Shown here piece after piece: positions 49,148 to 57,792 of a stretch of DNA of 57,792 nt. The notes below the pieces were generated by a model. That model searched no databases and was not told where the DNA came from. It saw only the letters and a list, made by a program, of their open reading frames with translations. The position numbers and the translations under genes are program-made. Location: positions 1 through 57,792 of the forward strand of contig LUOR01000047.1 in assembly GCA_001626925.1 (NCBI GenBank). The letters are read 5' to 3'. This DNA is from Moraxellaceae bacterium REDSEA-S32_B1 (GTDB lineage Bacteria > Pseudomonadota > Gammaproteobacteria > Pseudomonadales > Moraxellaceae). Numbering within the stretch: position 1 is the first letter of the stretch; the number at the start of each line of letters is the position of its first letter.

Positions 49148-50101
49148 TGTTGGCGCCGCGATCGCTTGTGGTGTCGACATTTTCATCTCTTGGATTGGAT
49201 ATGGAATATTGACACCTTCACGGTTAAATGCTTGTTTCACTTCAGATTGAATCTCGCTACCCGAAGCGAGAATATTGGTTTCTTTCAGGTCAATCCACCA
49301 ACGCACGGTAAGGTTGACCGAGAAGTCTGCCAATGCCGTTACGATCACTGTATGCGCAGGATTACCAAGTACATTGGCGTTATTTTCCAAGATACGATTG
49401 ATGATCGCTTTTGCCTTATCAATATCATCATCATAGCCAATACCCACCACAAATTCACAGCGACGACGATTATACGCAGTGTTGACCGTGATCGGACTGG
49501 TATAAACCGTGGCATTTGGAATCACCAAACGACGACCATCATATGAGCGTAAGAAGGTCGCACGAATCTGAATGTCTTCAACTGTACCTTCCAAACCTTC
49601 GACGATGATATCATCACCAATACGGAACGGTTCGCCAAGTAAGATCAAAATCCCTGACAATAAGTTTTGGAAAATATCTTTAAATGCAAAACCGATGGCG
49701 ACGGAGCCAATACCGAGTGCACCGATCAACTGACCTGGTGAAAAACCAGGAATGATGATCACCAATGCAACCAAAAAGCCGAGAGAAATAATCACCACAC
49801 TACCGACACGGTTCAATACCATGACAAGATTTTGACGCGTATTAGCGCGTTTTAATAATGCTTTACGAATAAAATATTTGAATAGACGTGTAAGCAATAA
49901 GAAAATACAGAAAACAACAAGCCCGATAATGATATACGGCACACGCTCCCAAAAGGCAGTGATGAACTTATTCACGATGGCATAGCTATCACTATATTTT
50001 TGCGATTCCTCAATGACTTTGGCAGTGGTACGCTGACCTGCCTCGAGCAACATATTGCCCGATTGTTTTGCGGTATCGACCGCAGAAGATTCATTACTCA
50101 C
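49133..50101 (-). CDS. MscS-family mechanosensitive ion channel
   Basis: 322 residues. A small-conductance channel opening on membrane tension. N-terminal helix region (about 1-50), transmembrane helices at about 52-75, 97-115 and the pore TM3 GALGIGSVAIGFAFKDIFQN (about 129-148), then the beta domain LLGEPFRIGDDIIVEGLEGT (about 155-174) and VPNATVYTSPITVNTA type IPNATVYTSPITVNTAYNRR (about 195-214), with an alpha/beta end. The C-terminal coding end overlaps rsmE. A perfect parS lies 127 bases upstream of the start. Confidence 0.93.
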   Translation of the reverse strand: MSNESSAVDTAKQSGNMLLEAGQRTTAKVIEESQKYSDSYAIVNKFITAFWERVPYIIIGLVVFCIFLLLTRLFKYFIRKALLKRANTRQNLVMVLNRVGSVVIISLGFLVALVIIIPGFSPGQLIGALGIGSVAIGFAFKDIFQNLLSGILILLGEPFRIGDDIIVEGLEGTVEDIQIRATFLRSYDGRRLVIPNATVYTSPITVNTAYNRRRCEFVVGIGYDDDIDKAKAIINRILENNANVLGNPAHTVIVTALADFSVNLTVRWWIDLKETNILASGSEIQSEVKQAFNREGVNIPYPIQEMKMSTPQAIAAPTSSAE

Positions 50102-50227
50102 AGCGCTTTTCCAAATAAAATAAAAACAGTGTGCCTGAGCACTTGAAAAGATTCAGTTTATGAAATGTGAATTTTAGAAACATATTATGAAGTGGTCATT
50201 TATTATCGTTACGCATCATCTAAAAAA

Positions 50228-50243
50228 TGTTCCACGTGAAACA
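50228..50243. promoter_or_regulatory. parS site (perfect match to the consensus)
   Basis: TGTTCCACGTGAAACA, a full match to the 16-bp parS consensus TGTTNCACGTGAAACA. In the divergent gap between the MscS channel gene and the SIMPL gene. Confidence 0.9.
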
Positions 50244-50394
50244 TCAACAATGATGGTCATATGATCATTTACAGAACGCGCACGATCCGTTCATGATTGC
50301 AGATCGGCTTAACAAAATCCAACTGGTGAAGCACAGCAACGCAGGGCATTATTTTAAACGGTATAAAAATGACAGAATTCTTTGGAGAAATAAC

Positions 50395-51102
50395 ATGTTG
50401 AAATCAGAATTTGCGAAAACCTTTGCCATGCTTGCTACAGGATTAAGCTGTGTACTGATGGCGCAAAATACACTTGCGGATGCGCCTGAGCATCGCATTA
50501 TCAATCTACAAGCGGAAGCAACCCGTGAGGTGGCGAATGATGAAATGCAAGCCACACTCTATACTGAGCTGAATGAAAAAGATGCAGCCACGCTTGCCAA
50601 TAAGATCAATAGTATCGTCAATCAAGCGATGAATACTGCCAAAAGCTATCCAAAAGTTGTGATCAAAACAGGTGGTCAAAACACCTATCCTGTGTACAAC
50701 GACAAACAACAATTGATCAATTGGCGTGGTCGTGCGGAAGTGATCTTGAATAGCCAAGACTTTAAGCAAACCAGTGAATTGATTGCAAAATTGCAAGAAA
50801 ACATGCAACTCGGCAATATCAATTTTGAAGTGTCTGATGAACAGCGTAATCAAGTCGAAAGTGAGCTGTATATCGAAGCGTCAAAAGCATTCCAACAACG
50901 TGCCAAGCTTTTACTTGCACCGTGGGGAGCATCGAATTATGAGTTAGTGAATCTACAACTCAATGCCAATGCAAACCGTCCAATGCCGATCTATGCGGCA
51001 CGTGGTTCGTCATTTAAAGCAGACAGCATTGAAAGTCAAAATGTTGAAGCAGGGAATAGTGAAATTACCGTGATTGCAAATGGGAGCATTCAGTTGAAAT
51101 AA
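50395..51102 (+). CDS. SIMPL-domain (DUF541) periplasmic protein
   Basis: 235 residues from ATG 50395, which has GGAG seven bases upstream; the open frame 34 codons earlier lacks a ribosome site and is not signal-like. Signal peptide to about residue 27 (TLADAPEH). SIMPL pattern: INLQAEATREVANDEMQATL (about 33-52), VVIKTGGQNTYPVYNDKQQL, and the C-terminal VEAGNSEITVIANGSIQLK. SIMPL/DUF541 proteins are periplasmic oligomers linked to oxidative or antibiotic stress, with unclear activity. The strong terminator behind it shows a single-gene unit. Confidence 0.87.
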   Translation: MLKSEFAKTFAMLATGLSCVLMAQNTLADAPEHRIINLQAEATREVANDEMQATLYTELNEKDAATLANKINSIVNQAMNTAKSYPKVVIKTGGQNTYPVYNDKQQLINWRGRAEVILNSQDFKQTSELIAKLQENMQLGNINFEVSDEQRNQVESELYIEASKAFQQRAKLLLAPWGASNYELVNLQLNANANRPMPIYAARGSSFKADSIESQNVEAGNSEITVIANGSIQLK

Positions 51103-51117
51103 GCAATTTGATAGCTG

Positions 51118-51147
51118 AAAAATACTCGCAGAAGCGAGTATTTTTTT
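51118..51147 (+). terminator. Rho-independent terminator after the SIMPL gene
   Basis: Arms AAAAATACTCGC (51118-51129) and GCGAGTATTTTT (51134-51145), then T. Confidence 0.92.
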
Positions 51148-51185
51148 ACATTGAATTTGTGCGGTTGCTTTGTTGATGCAAAGAC

Positions 51186-51536
51186 TTATTGATCTAACAC
51201 ATCAAGAATAACTTGCGTGACATCTTGAGACAGATCACGATCGTTAAATATTTCATAAGCAGTGATGGTGACATCAGTATTCGATGGTAGGAGCTTTTGT
51301 TCTTCTTCGATGAGATGTTCGATTGGTAAAATAGTCTGTTTAATCGCAAACAAATCAATATCTTCAAAAGGAATCTCTTCATCATCAAGGATCAGCGCGT
51401 CTTGCGTCAAATACGGTCGGATGATCGTCGGAATGATGGACTGAATATCAGTGATGTCAAATACGCAAATGTCACGCTCTTCATCGTTCTTTCCTAAGTT
51501 TTCTTTGGCTTCAATGATGAGATGATAGTAGGGCAT
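51186..51536 (-). CDS. Acidic protein of unknown function
   Basis: 116 residues, strongly acidic (many Asp/Glu), no Cys, no signal peptide, no membrane segment. The start is MPYYHLIIEAKENLGKNDEE and the later ALILDDEEIPFEDIDLF and TVTI-like strand TDVTITAYEIF suggest an alternating beta/alpha cytosolic domain. The same pattern, a short strand-rich module with a two-residue acidic turn, recalls stand-alone N-terminal modules seen before nucleotide-binding TIR-like domains, but I see no such domain here and would not press it. Ribosome site GAGGATC upstream. Monocistronic. Function unknown. Confidence 0.6.
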   Translation of the reverse strand: MPYYHLIIEAKENLGKNDEERDICVFDITDIQSIIPTIIRPYLTQDALILDDEEIPFEDIDLFAIKQTILPIEHLIEEEQKLLPSNTDVTITAYEIFNDRDLSQDVTQVILDVLDQ

Positions 51537-51699
51537 GAGACGATCCTCAGTAAAAATTCACATCGGGTGGATTTCATTTTACTATGCGCAAAAAATCGCC
51601 ATCACGCAAGCTTTTTACATGCTTATTTACATGATGACGAAGCATTGATACCTAACTTTAAAACGTCGTATTCAAACAATTTAAATTTTAAAAGACACT

Positions 51700-53253
51700 T
51701 TAAAACCCTGATGCATGACCTTCGCTTGGATATTTAAACTGATATTTCAAATCCAGTTGCCACGTTTGATTTGCACCCAGTGGCTGTTGCCATTGGTATA
51801 TATTCTTTTGTCCTTGCCATTCTGTTGCTGTCGGTGCATGGCTAAATTGATGTTCAACTTTGAGCGCATCATTTTGGCTCTGAGGTACACTTTCAAAGAC
51901 GATCAGATCTATCGCTTGCGTATGGCGGTTTTGAATTTGATATTGTTTTGATAAGACTTCTACAGTGTGTTTGCTAAATGCGCCTGTTTGATCTTGATCA
52001 CGTTGTTCATTTAAGACTTTGACCAAGACTTGCTCATCTTCACCAAAGTTAAAATGCATTTGCTCCGCACTCGGATTTTGCCACTGACGTTGACCGATAT
52101 AGTCGCCATCACGATAGAGTTTGATTTCACCACTTGGCCAGTCACCTGTGACACGTGGAATCTCGGCACTCAAAAAGGCGCGTTGTTGTTGCTGTGGAAT
52201 CACCCATGTGCTGAGTTTTGCGGCATAAGATTGTTGATCAAGGGGTAGTGAAATTTGCTGTTTACTACTTGGGATTGATGCCCGTGTGGTGGTGGTAAAT
52301 TGGGTGCTATAGGTTTGTTGCACTTGTTCAAACTGAGGAAAACGAGGTTCTTCTAAACGCTTGGCACCCATCGCATCTGCACTCGATCTTGCGTGTAATG
52401 CGGCAACTTCCATCGCAACAGGCGCAGGTTCGTACGTAGGTTCATTACGTGGTTCGTAATAGTTTACCCACCACGGATTGGGTTGGATTTGTTCAATCCG
52501 ACCTTGTGGTGTATTGGTCGATAGTGTCAATTTTACATTGTCCCAATCTTCACCTGTTTTTTGCGCAATCGTCGCCATACGAGTAAGCGTGACTTGTTTC
52601 GTCACACTATTCAGCTCGGCTTTGTAGCTTGGTCGCCACGTCGCATAAGGCACTTGATAGGCGATTTGAATCGTGCCCGAAGACGGTGCATTGACGTGAA
52701 GCTGTAGCGTGCGCTGATTAAAACGATGATCACCAATCTGGTTTAAATCTTGATTTAACTCTTGTAGGCGTTGTTCAAGTTCTTTTTTCTCTTGGCTCGC
52801 TGTGGAAATGGTGAGGTAAGCATCATAGGCTTGCTGACGTACCGTCAACGCATTGCCTTGTTTAATATTGCCTAAAAAGGTGTTTTGTAATTCGGCAGCT
52901 TGGATTTTTGCATTCAGTTTGGCGATGTCGCTTTCTAATTGTTTGATTTCATTTTTAAGTGCAGAAGATTCACGTCCTGCAGGTTTATCCAATGCACTAT
53001 CGACACTGGTCACTGCGCCGATATCGACATTTTGCCCTTGTACTTTGATCGCAGATACATCGAAATTGGCAGGCAATCCCTCCAATTCGACCAAACGCTC
53101 ACCCGCACGCACAGGAATATTACGCTCGACCAATGCACCATTGGGATAAACCGTGACATGTTGAATCGGTGCATCTTTCAATGCCAAAGCCCAGCTTTGC
53201 TGTGCAAATGCACCGATGATGCAGATGCTTAAAACTGAATATTTCATGGTCAT
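51700..53253 (-). CDS. MuiA-family (DUF4139) periplasmic protein
   Basis: 517 residues, mucoidy-inhibitor-MuiA-like family. Signal peptide (about 1-23). DUF4140-type start IQHVTVYPNGALVERNIPVR (about 30-49) with VELEGLPANFDVSAIKVQG, a coiled coil (about 95-162) rich in Gln/Glu/Lys, then DUF4139 with YQVPYATWRPSYKAELNSVT (about 199-218) and QKTGEDWDNVKLTLSTNTPQ (about 231-250). The C-terminus is beta-rich. No catalytic role is known. It is followed (minus strand) by nothing close and preceded by DUF486, 69 bases away. Confidence 0.88.
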   Translation of the reverse strand: MTMKYSVLSICIIGAFAQQSWALALKDAPIQHVTVYPNGALVERNIPVRAGERLVELEGLPANFDVSAIKVQGQNVDIGAVTSVDSALDKPAGRESSALKNEIKQLESDIAKLNAKIQAAELQNTFLGNIKQGNALTVRQQAYDAYLTISTASQEKKELEQRLQELNQDLNQIGDHRFNQRTLQLHVNAPSSGTIQIAYQVPYATWRPSYKAELNSVTKQVTLTRMATIAQKTGEDWDNVKLTLSTNTPQGRIEQIQPNPWWVNYYEPRNEPTYEPAPVAMEVAALHARSSADAMGAKRLEEPRFPQFEQVQQTYSTQFTTTTRASIPSSKQQISLPLDQQSYAAKLSTWVIPQQQQRAFLSAEIPRVTGDWPSGEIKLYRDGDYIGQRQWQNPSAEQMHFNFGEDEQVLVKVLNEQRDQDQTGAFSKHTVEVLSKQYQIQNRHTQAIDLIVFESVPQSQNDALKVEHQFSHAPTATEWQGQKNIYQWQQPLGANQTWQLDLKYQFKYPSEGHASGF

Positions 53254-53322
53254 GCCGTCCTCAAATTTATTATGCGAATACCAATGTTGTTAAAATGATT
53301 AAATCAATAAAATATAGTAACT

Positions 53323-53676
53323 CTACGCATTTTGACTGCGAAATACAAAATAAACACACCCCAATAAGCACAATCCTGCCCAGAGATAATCCATTTTGAA
53401 GGGTTGTTTAAACAGGTAAATCATGAAGGGTACAAACACGATCAAGGTCATGACTTCTTGGCTGATTTTCATCTGACCCAGTGACCAACCCTGTGCATCG
53501 AGCCAACGTGTTGCAGGAATCATAAAGCTATATTCAAGTAGCGCAATCGCCCAACCGAATAGGATCGCTTGCCAAATGGGTGCATCGTGTAAAAATTTGA
53601 GATGACCGTACCATGCCAACGTCATAAAACAATTGGAAATGACTAAAAATACAAAAGCCCAAGCTGTAATTGACAT
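53323..53676 (-). CDS. DUF486 / DMT-type small membrane protein
   Basis: 117 residues with four hydrophobic segments (about 4-22, 33-52, 73-90, 95-113), the whole length of the DUF486 family. It has the conserved NCFMTLAWYGHLKF near the start and QEVMTLIVFVPFMIYLFKQP in the middle. Relatives belong to the drug/metabolite transporter superfamily, but no substrate is known. It may be read with the MuiA-like gene, with which it shares a strand and a 69-base gap. Confidence 0.8.
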   Translation of the reverse strand: MSITAWAFVFLVISNCFMTLAWYGHLKFLHDAPIWQAILFGWAIALLEYSFMIPATRWLDAQGWSLGQMKISQEVMTLIVFVPFMIYLFKQPFKMDYLWAGLCLLGCVYFVFRSQNA

Positions 53677-53906
53677 TTAAAACTGCTCTGAAATTTTTTC
53701 ATAGTGTATGTCGAAATATCACCTCATCACTATAAAAAGTCGTTAAATCATCATCATTTTTATCCAGTAAACACAGACATTGATCTGACAATAAAAAGCA
53801 CTATCTTTTCCCGATGAGCCTTGCTATCTTGCTAGGCGAATTAAAAACAATGCGTCGCAACCGTTTGCAACGTATAGCGATCGCAAGAGAGAAGAGAGTA
53901 GTACAG

Positions 53907-55268
53907 ATGCATCTGCATATTTTGGGTATTTGTGGCACATTCATGGGTTCATTGGCATTATTGGCACGTGAGTTAGGACATACGGTGACGGGTAGTGATC
54001 AAAACGTCTATCCACCAATGTCTACCCAACTCGAAAATGCAGGCATCGCATTGATGCAAGGCTACGATCGGAGTCATCTACAGCCACATCCCGATTTAGT
54101 CATCGTCGGCAATGCCATGAAGCGTGGGATTGATGCGGTGGAGTATATGCTTGATGAAGGGCTTGCTTATACCTCAGGACCTCAGTTCTTAGCTGACCAT
54201 GTACTCAAAGATAAACACGTACTTGGTGTTGCAGGGACTCATGGTAAAACCACGACGACGACCATGCTTGCTTGGGTATTGGATCAAGCAGGACTCAATC
54301 CAGGTTTCCTCATCGGTGGTGTACCACTCGGTTTTAGTGAAAGTGCTCGATTGGGTGACAAATATTTCGTGGTTGAAGCCGATGAATATGATTCTGCATT
54401 CTTCGATAAGCGTTCTAAGTTTGTACATTATCATCCACGCACAGCGATTCTCAATAATCTTGAATTTGACCATGCTGATATTTTTGATGATTTGGCAGCG
54501 ATTCAAAAACAATTTCATCATTTAGTACGTACCATTCCAAGCACAGGTCGCATCATTGCACCCATCACTGAAACCCATATTGACGAAGTCTTAGAAATGG
54601 GCTGTTGGACGCCTGTGACACGTACAGGTTTTGCGGTCGAAGATCAAGTTGAACTCTCCGCAGAGCTGATCTCAGCCGATGGTAGTCACTTCAAAGTGTT
54701 GCATTTCGGCATTGAAAAAGGCGAAGTGCAATGGACGATGACAGGTCAACACAGCGTCGCCAATGCACTGGCAACCATTGCGGCAGCGGAGCATGTTGGG
54801 GTGAGTATTCACCAAGCCTGTGAAGCTTTATCGAACTTCGGTGGCGTGAAACGTCGCATGGAGTTACTCGATACCATCAACGGTATTGAGGTTTATGACG
54901 ACTTTGCCCACCACCCAACAGCGATCGAAACTACGCTGGACGGTGCACGCAAACGTCTCGGCGAACGTCGTCTATGGGCGATCATCGAGCCACGCTCGAA
55001 CACCATGCGGATGGGTAGCCACAAAGCAGGACTTGCACACTCGGCACGTGTTGCTGATGAGGTGATTTGGTATCAACCAGAAGGTTTGGATTGGGATTTA
55101 CAACCTGTGGTCGAAGCTTCAAGTAACTCAGCGCAGGTCAGTCAATCGCTCGATCAAATCATTGAACGTGTAAAAAATGAAGCGCATTCAGGCGATGCAG
55201 TGGTGATCATGTCCAATGGTGGTTTTGGTGGATTGCATCAAAAGTTGATTCAAGCTTTAAAAGTCTGA
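53907..55268 (+). CDS. mpl: UDP-MurNAc:L-Ala-gamma-D-Glu-meso-DAP ligase (Mpl)
   Basis: 453 residues from ATG 53907, matching the family N-terminus MHLHILGICGTFMGSLALLA; the open frame 31 codons earlier is basic and not conserved. It joins the recycled tripeptide to UDP-MurNAc. Seen: [20 protein letters not shown] (ATP loop, about 106-125), YFVVEADEYDSAFFDKRSKF (about 152-171), LEFDHADIFDDLAAI, GGVKRRMELLDTINGIEVYD, DDFAHHPTAIETTLDG and MSNGGFGGLHQKL at the end. Paralogue of murC (11.4 kb). It completes the recycling route with ampD and the lytic transglycosylase in this window. Confidence 0.96.
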   Translation: MHLHILGICGTFMGSLALLARELGHTVTGSDQNVYPPMSTQLENAGIALMQGYDRSHLQPHPDLVIVGNAMKRGIDAVEYMLDEGLAYTSGPQFLADHVLKDKHVLGVAGTHGKTTTTTMLAWVLDQAGLNPGFLIGGVPLGFSESARLGDKYFVVEADEYDSAFFDKRSKFVHYHPRTAILNNLEFDHADIFDDLAAIQKQFHHLVRTIPSTGRIIAPITETHIDEVLEMGCWTPVTRTGFAVEDQVELSAELISADGSHFKVLHFGIEKGEVQWTMTGQHSVANALATIAAAEHVGVSIHQACEALSNFGGVKRRMELLDTINGIEVYDDFAHHPTAIETTLDGARKRLGERRLWAIIEPRSNTMRMGSHKAGLAHSARVADEVIWYQPEGLDWDLQPVVEASSNSAQVSQSLDQIIERVKNEAHSGDAVVIMSNGGFGGLHQKLIQALKV

Positions 55269-55682
55269 GTTCACAGGTGAATCATTTGTAAACTTTTGCA
55301 ATACTTTTTGAAAAAAATACACAGTAAGCACGATCAAAGCGCTAGACTTTGGTCGGGTAAAATTTTAAAAAACGTCAAAGCTTAATTTTTACAAAACCAA
55401 GTTAAATCAATAGTTTGAAACAAATTCTATCATTATTATTTTTTACAGAAGATTGGCAGTTTTAGACCAAAGCATGATTGTTCAGCTATGCAAAGCAAGT
55501 TTTACTAAGTTCAGAATAAACATCATTTGATGTATTGTGATATTTGTCATGCTCCCGATCATGAATACGACTCATGCAAGAAGTCAAGCAACCTCGCATT
55601 TGACAACATGTATGGCGAAGCGTGAAACAACATACAAATAGAACAACACATCAACGGACATAGCAAGCGAAGGGAAAGCCAA
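55269..55682. other. Intergenic region upstream of acs
   Basis: 414 bases, AT-rich, with the acs promoter expected here. I see no convincing terminator for mpl and no recognisable operator. Confidence 0.5.
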
Positions 55683-57626
55683 ATGAATGAACTCTATCCA
55701 GTGCCAGAGCAATTTGCCACAACTGCACGTACCAATCTCGAAGAATATGAAGCACGTTATCAGCAGTCGATCGACGATCCTGAAGGCTTTTGGGCGGAGC
55801 AGGCAAAAATCATTGACTGGATTAAACCTTTTACCAAAGTTAAAGACACCAATTTTGACCGAGATAATTTTAAAATTGAATGGTTTGCAGATGGTGAGTT
55901 GAATGTTGCTGCCAACTGTCTTGATCGTCATCTTAAAGAACATCCACATAAGCCTGCGATCATTTGGGAAGGTGACCATCCATCACGTCATAAGATCGTA
56001 TCGTTTAAAGAATTGCATGATGAAGTCTGTCGTTTTGCCAATGTCTTGAAAAAACGTGGGATTGGTAAGGGCGACCGTGTAGTGCTGTATATGCCAATGG
56101 TGACAGAAGCTGCTGTAGCGATGCTTGCCTGCGCACGTATTGGTGCGGTGCATTGTGTAGTATTCGGTGGCTTCTCACCTGATTCATTAGCGAGTCGTAT
56201 TGAAGATTCACAAGCAAAATTGGTCATTACAGCAGACTCAGGCTTACGTGGTGGCAAGCTATTACCACTGAAAGAAAATGTCGATGCGGCACTTGAGATC
56301 GCAGGGACGGAAAGCGTAGAAAATGTCATCGTGGTCTATCGCAATGCCAACCCAATCGACATGAAAGAAGGGCGTGACCTGTGGTATCACCTTGAAATCA
56401 TGGAAGTCAATGCAGACTGTCCACCTGAGCCGATGAAAGCGGAAGATCCGTTATTTATTCTCTATACTTCAGGCTCAACTGGTAAACCAAAAGGCGTATT
56501 GCATACCACAGGTGGCTATCTTGTCTATGCGACCAGTACCTTCAAAGAAGTCTTCGATGTGAAGCAAGATGATGTGTATTGGTGTACCGCAGATATTGGC
56601 TGGATTACAGGACATTCTTACTTGATCTATGGACCACTTGCCAATGGGACAACCACGGTGATGTTCGAAGGTGTGCCACAATATCCATCGTGGGCACGTA
56701 TCGGCCATGTGGTCGATAAACACAAAGTGTCGATACTCTACACCGCACCAACGGCGATCCGTGCCATGATGCGTGAGGGTGATGCTTATGTGCGTGAAAG
56801 TAATCGCAGTAGCTTACGTCTGCTTGGGTCAGTCGGTGAGCCGATCAACCCCGAAGCGTGGAATTGGTACTATGAGGTGGTCGGTGAAGGACGTTGCCCG
56901 ATCGTCGATACATGGTGGCAGACAGAAACAGGCGGAATTCTGATTGCACCATTACCAGGTGCGATTGACTTGAAGCCAGGTTCAGCGACCAAGCCATTCT
57001 TCGGAGTTAAACCGGCACTGGTCGATGGTGAAGGTCAAGTAATTGAAGGTGCGGCAGAAGGTAATCTCGTCATTCAAGACTCATGGCCGGGTCAGATGCG
57101 TGATATTTGGGGTGATCATGAACGCTTCCTCGAAGCTTATTTCTCTACATTCCCAGGGAACTATTTCACAGGTGACGGCTCACGTCGTGACGAAGATGGC
57201 TACTATTGGATCACAGGGCGTGTTGATGACGTGCTCAATGTATCGGGGCATCGTCTAGGCACAGCAGAGATCGAAAGTGCGTTGGTACTGCATGAAGCGG
57301 TCGCTGAGGCGGCTGTGGTCGGTATGCCACATGAGATCAAAGGACAAGGTATCTGTACGTTCGTCACATTACAAGCAGGTGTCGATGAAAGTGAAGAACT
57401 CCGCAAAGAGCTGGTCCAGTGGGTGCGTAAAGTGATGGGGCCTGTAGCCAGTCCTGATGCGCTACACTGGGCACCGTCACTACCAAAAACACGTTCAGGT
57501 AAGATCATGCGTCGTATCTTGCGTAAGATCGTTGCCAATGAACAAGACAGTATCGGTGATACTTCGACATTGGCAGAACCGCAGGTGGTGGAGCAATTGA
57601 TCATTACGGTACATGGTCAGAAATAA
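55683..57626 (+). CDS. acs: Acetyl-CoA synthetase
   Basis: 647 residues (E. coli 652). Activates acetate via acetyl-AMP to acetyl-CoA. The AMP-binding signature [20 protein letters not shown] (about 258-277) is complete. Also present: [24 protein letters not shown] [77 protein letters not shown] and the acetylation site near the end, [16 protein letters not shown], whose Lys is normally regulated by Pat acetylation. Start ATG follows AAGGGAAAG. The gene is followed by a terminator. Confidence 0.97.
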   Translation: MNELYPVPEQFATTARTNLEEYEARYQQSIDDPEGFWAEQAKIIDWIKPFTKVKDTNFDRDNFKIEWFADGELNVAANCLDRHLKEHPHKPAIIWEGDHPSRHKIVSFKELHDEVCRFANVLKKRGIGKGDRVVLYMPMVTEAAVAMLACARIGAVHCVVFGGFSPDSLASRIEDSQAKLVITADSGLRGGKLLPLKENVDAALEIAGTESVENVIVVYRNANPIDMKEGRDLWYHLEIMEVNADCPPEPMKAEDPLFILYTSGSTGKPKGVLHTTGGYLVYATSTFKEVFDVKQDDVYWCTADIGWITGHSYLIYGPLANGTTTVMFEGVPQYPSWARIGHVVDKHKVSILYTAPTAIRAMMREGDAYVRESNRSSLRLLGSVGEPINPEAWNWYYEVVGEGRCPIVDTWWQTETGGILIAPLPGAIDLKPGSATKPFFGVKPALVDGEGQVIEGAAEGNLVIQDSWPGQMRDIWGDHERFLEAYFSTFPGNYFTGDGSRRDEDGYYWITGRVDDVLNVSGHRLGTAEIESALVLHEAVAEAAVVGMPHEIKGQGICTFVTLQAGVDESEELRKELVQWVRKVMGPVASPDALHWAPSLPKTRSGKIMRRILRKIVANEQDSIGDTSTLAEPQVVEQLIITVHGQK

Positions 57627-57654
57627 ACGCTAATCCTTAAAATGACAGATCTTC

Positions 57655-57690
57655 AAAAATCCAGCTTGTGAAATCAGGCTGGATTTTTTA
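57655..57690 (+). terminator. Rho-independent terminator after acs
   Basis: AAAAATCCAGC (57655-57665) and GCTGGATTTTT (57678-57688) around a 12-nt loop, then a T run. Confidence 0.9.
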
Positions 57691-57756
57691 ATATATAGTC
57701 TAATCCAAATAAAACCGATACAATATTTATAACAATCTTAATTAATGAAATAAACA

Positions 57757-57792
57757 ATGACTTATTCAATAGACTATCGCAAACAGGTACTT
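57757..57792 (+). CDS. IS630-type transposase, N-terminus only (cut by the window edge)
   Basis: Only 12 codons are in the window: MTYSIDYRKQVL. This matches the usual start of IS630-family helix-turn-helix transposase proteins (MTYSIDFRKKVL type). The element's left end probably lies in 57690-57756, where the AT-rich stretch ATATAGTCTAATCC could be its terminal repeat; IS630 elements insert at TA. Family call by short sequence only. Confidence 0.6.
   Translation, partial: MTYSIDYRKQVL

Overview
The window is about 57.8 kb of an Acinetobacter-like (Moraxellaceae) chromosome around the replication origin. Three things point there: low G+C, the arrangement rpmH-rnpA-yidD-yidC-mnmE diverging from dnaA-dnaN-recF-gyrB, and an Acinetobacter-type putative porin (Omp33-36-like), together with the murG-murC-ddl-ftsQ-ftsA-ftsZ-lpxC block. 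Nearly all genes are intact core genes with close relatives in that genus. I see no CRISPR array, prophage or defence island. The only mobile DNA is the start of an IS630-type transposase cut by the right edge.

Layout. 1-5 kb: tRNA-Gly(GCC) (minus), an M48 lipoprotein protease, BolA, a SirB2-like membrane protein, an orphan ParA-type ATPase with a small lipoprotein, a LysE-type exporter and a small secreted protein. 5-10 kb: murJ and ampD (minus), nadC, a stand-alone ModE-type DNA-binding protein and a lytic transglycosylase. 10-18.5 kb: the distal cell-wall/division cluster murG to lpxC, closed by a strong terminator. 18.6-26.4 kb: dciA-like gene (minus), an M23 peptidase, aceE-aceF, an apparent GacA-controlled CsrA-sponge RNA (minus) and pepD. 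26.6-36 kb (minus): purK-purE, a broken GNAT gene, gyrB, recF, dnaN, dnaA. 35.6-36.4 kb: oriC with DnaA boxes and AT-rich palindromes. 36.4-40.7 kb: rpmH, rnpA, yidD, yidC, mnmE. 40.8-57.8 kb: SDR oxidoreductase, a collapsed acetoacetyl-CoA synthetase gene, a porin, prfB with its programmed frameshift, an ArsR regulator with an ene-reductase, waaA-rsmE, an MscS channel, SIMPL and MuiA-like envelope proteins, mpl and acs.

How the genes work together. Cell-wall synthesis and recycling dominate: murJ, murG, murC, ddl, ampD, mpl, a transglycosylase and an M23 peptidase, plus lpxC and waaA for lipid A/LOS. Initiation and segregation of replication are represented by dnaA, dnaN, recF, gyrB, dciA, oriC and four parS-like sites at 26.4, 32.4, 46.3 and 50.2 kb. 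Central carbon metabolism is represented by aceE/aceF and acs.

The most interesting observation is in the aceF-pepD gap. A perfect GacA-type upstream box, a sigma70-like -10, four hairpins with GGA in the loop and a terminator lie in the right order on the minus strand to make a roughly 200-nt RsmY/RsmZ/CsrB-like regulatory RNA. Other points of interest are a second DnaA-box cluster upstream of purE, the internally deleted aacS, the twice-stopped GNAT gene and an 18-bp perfect palindrome before murG.
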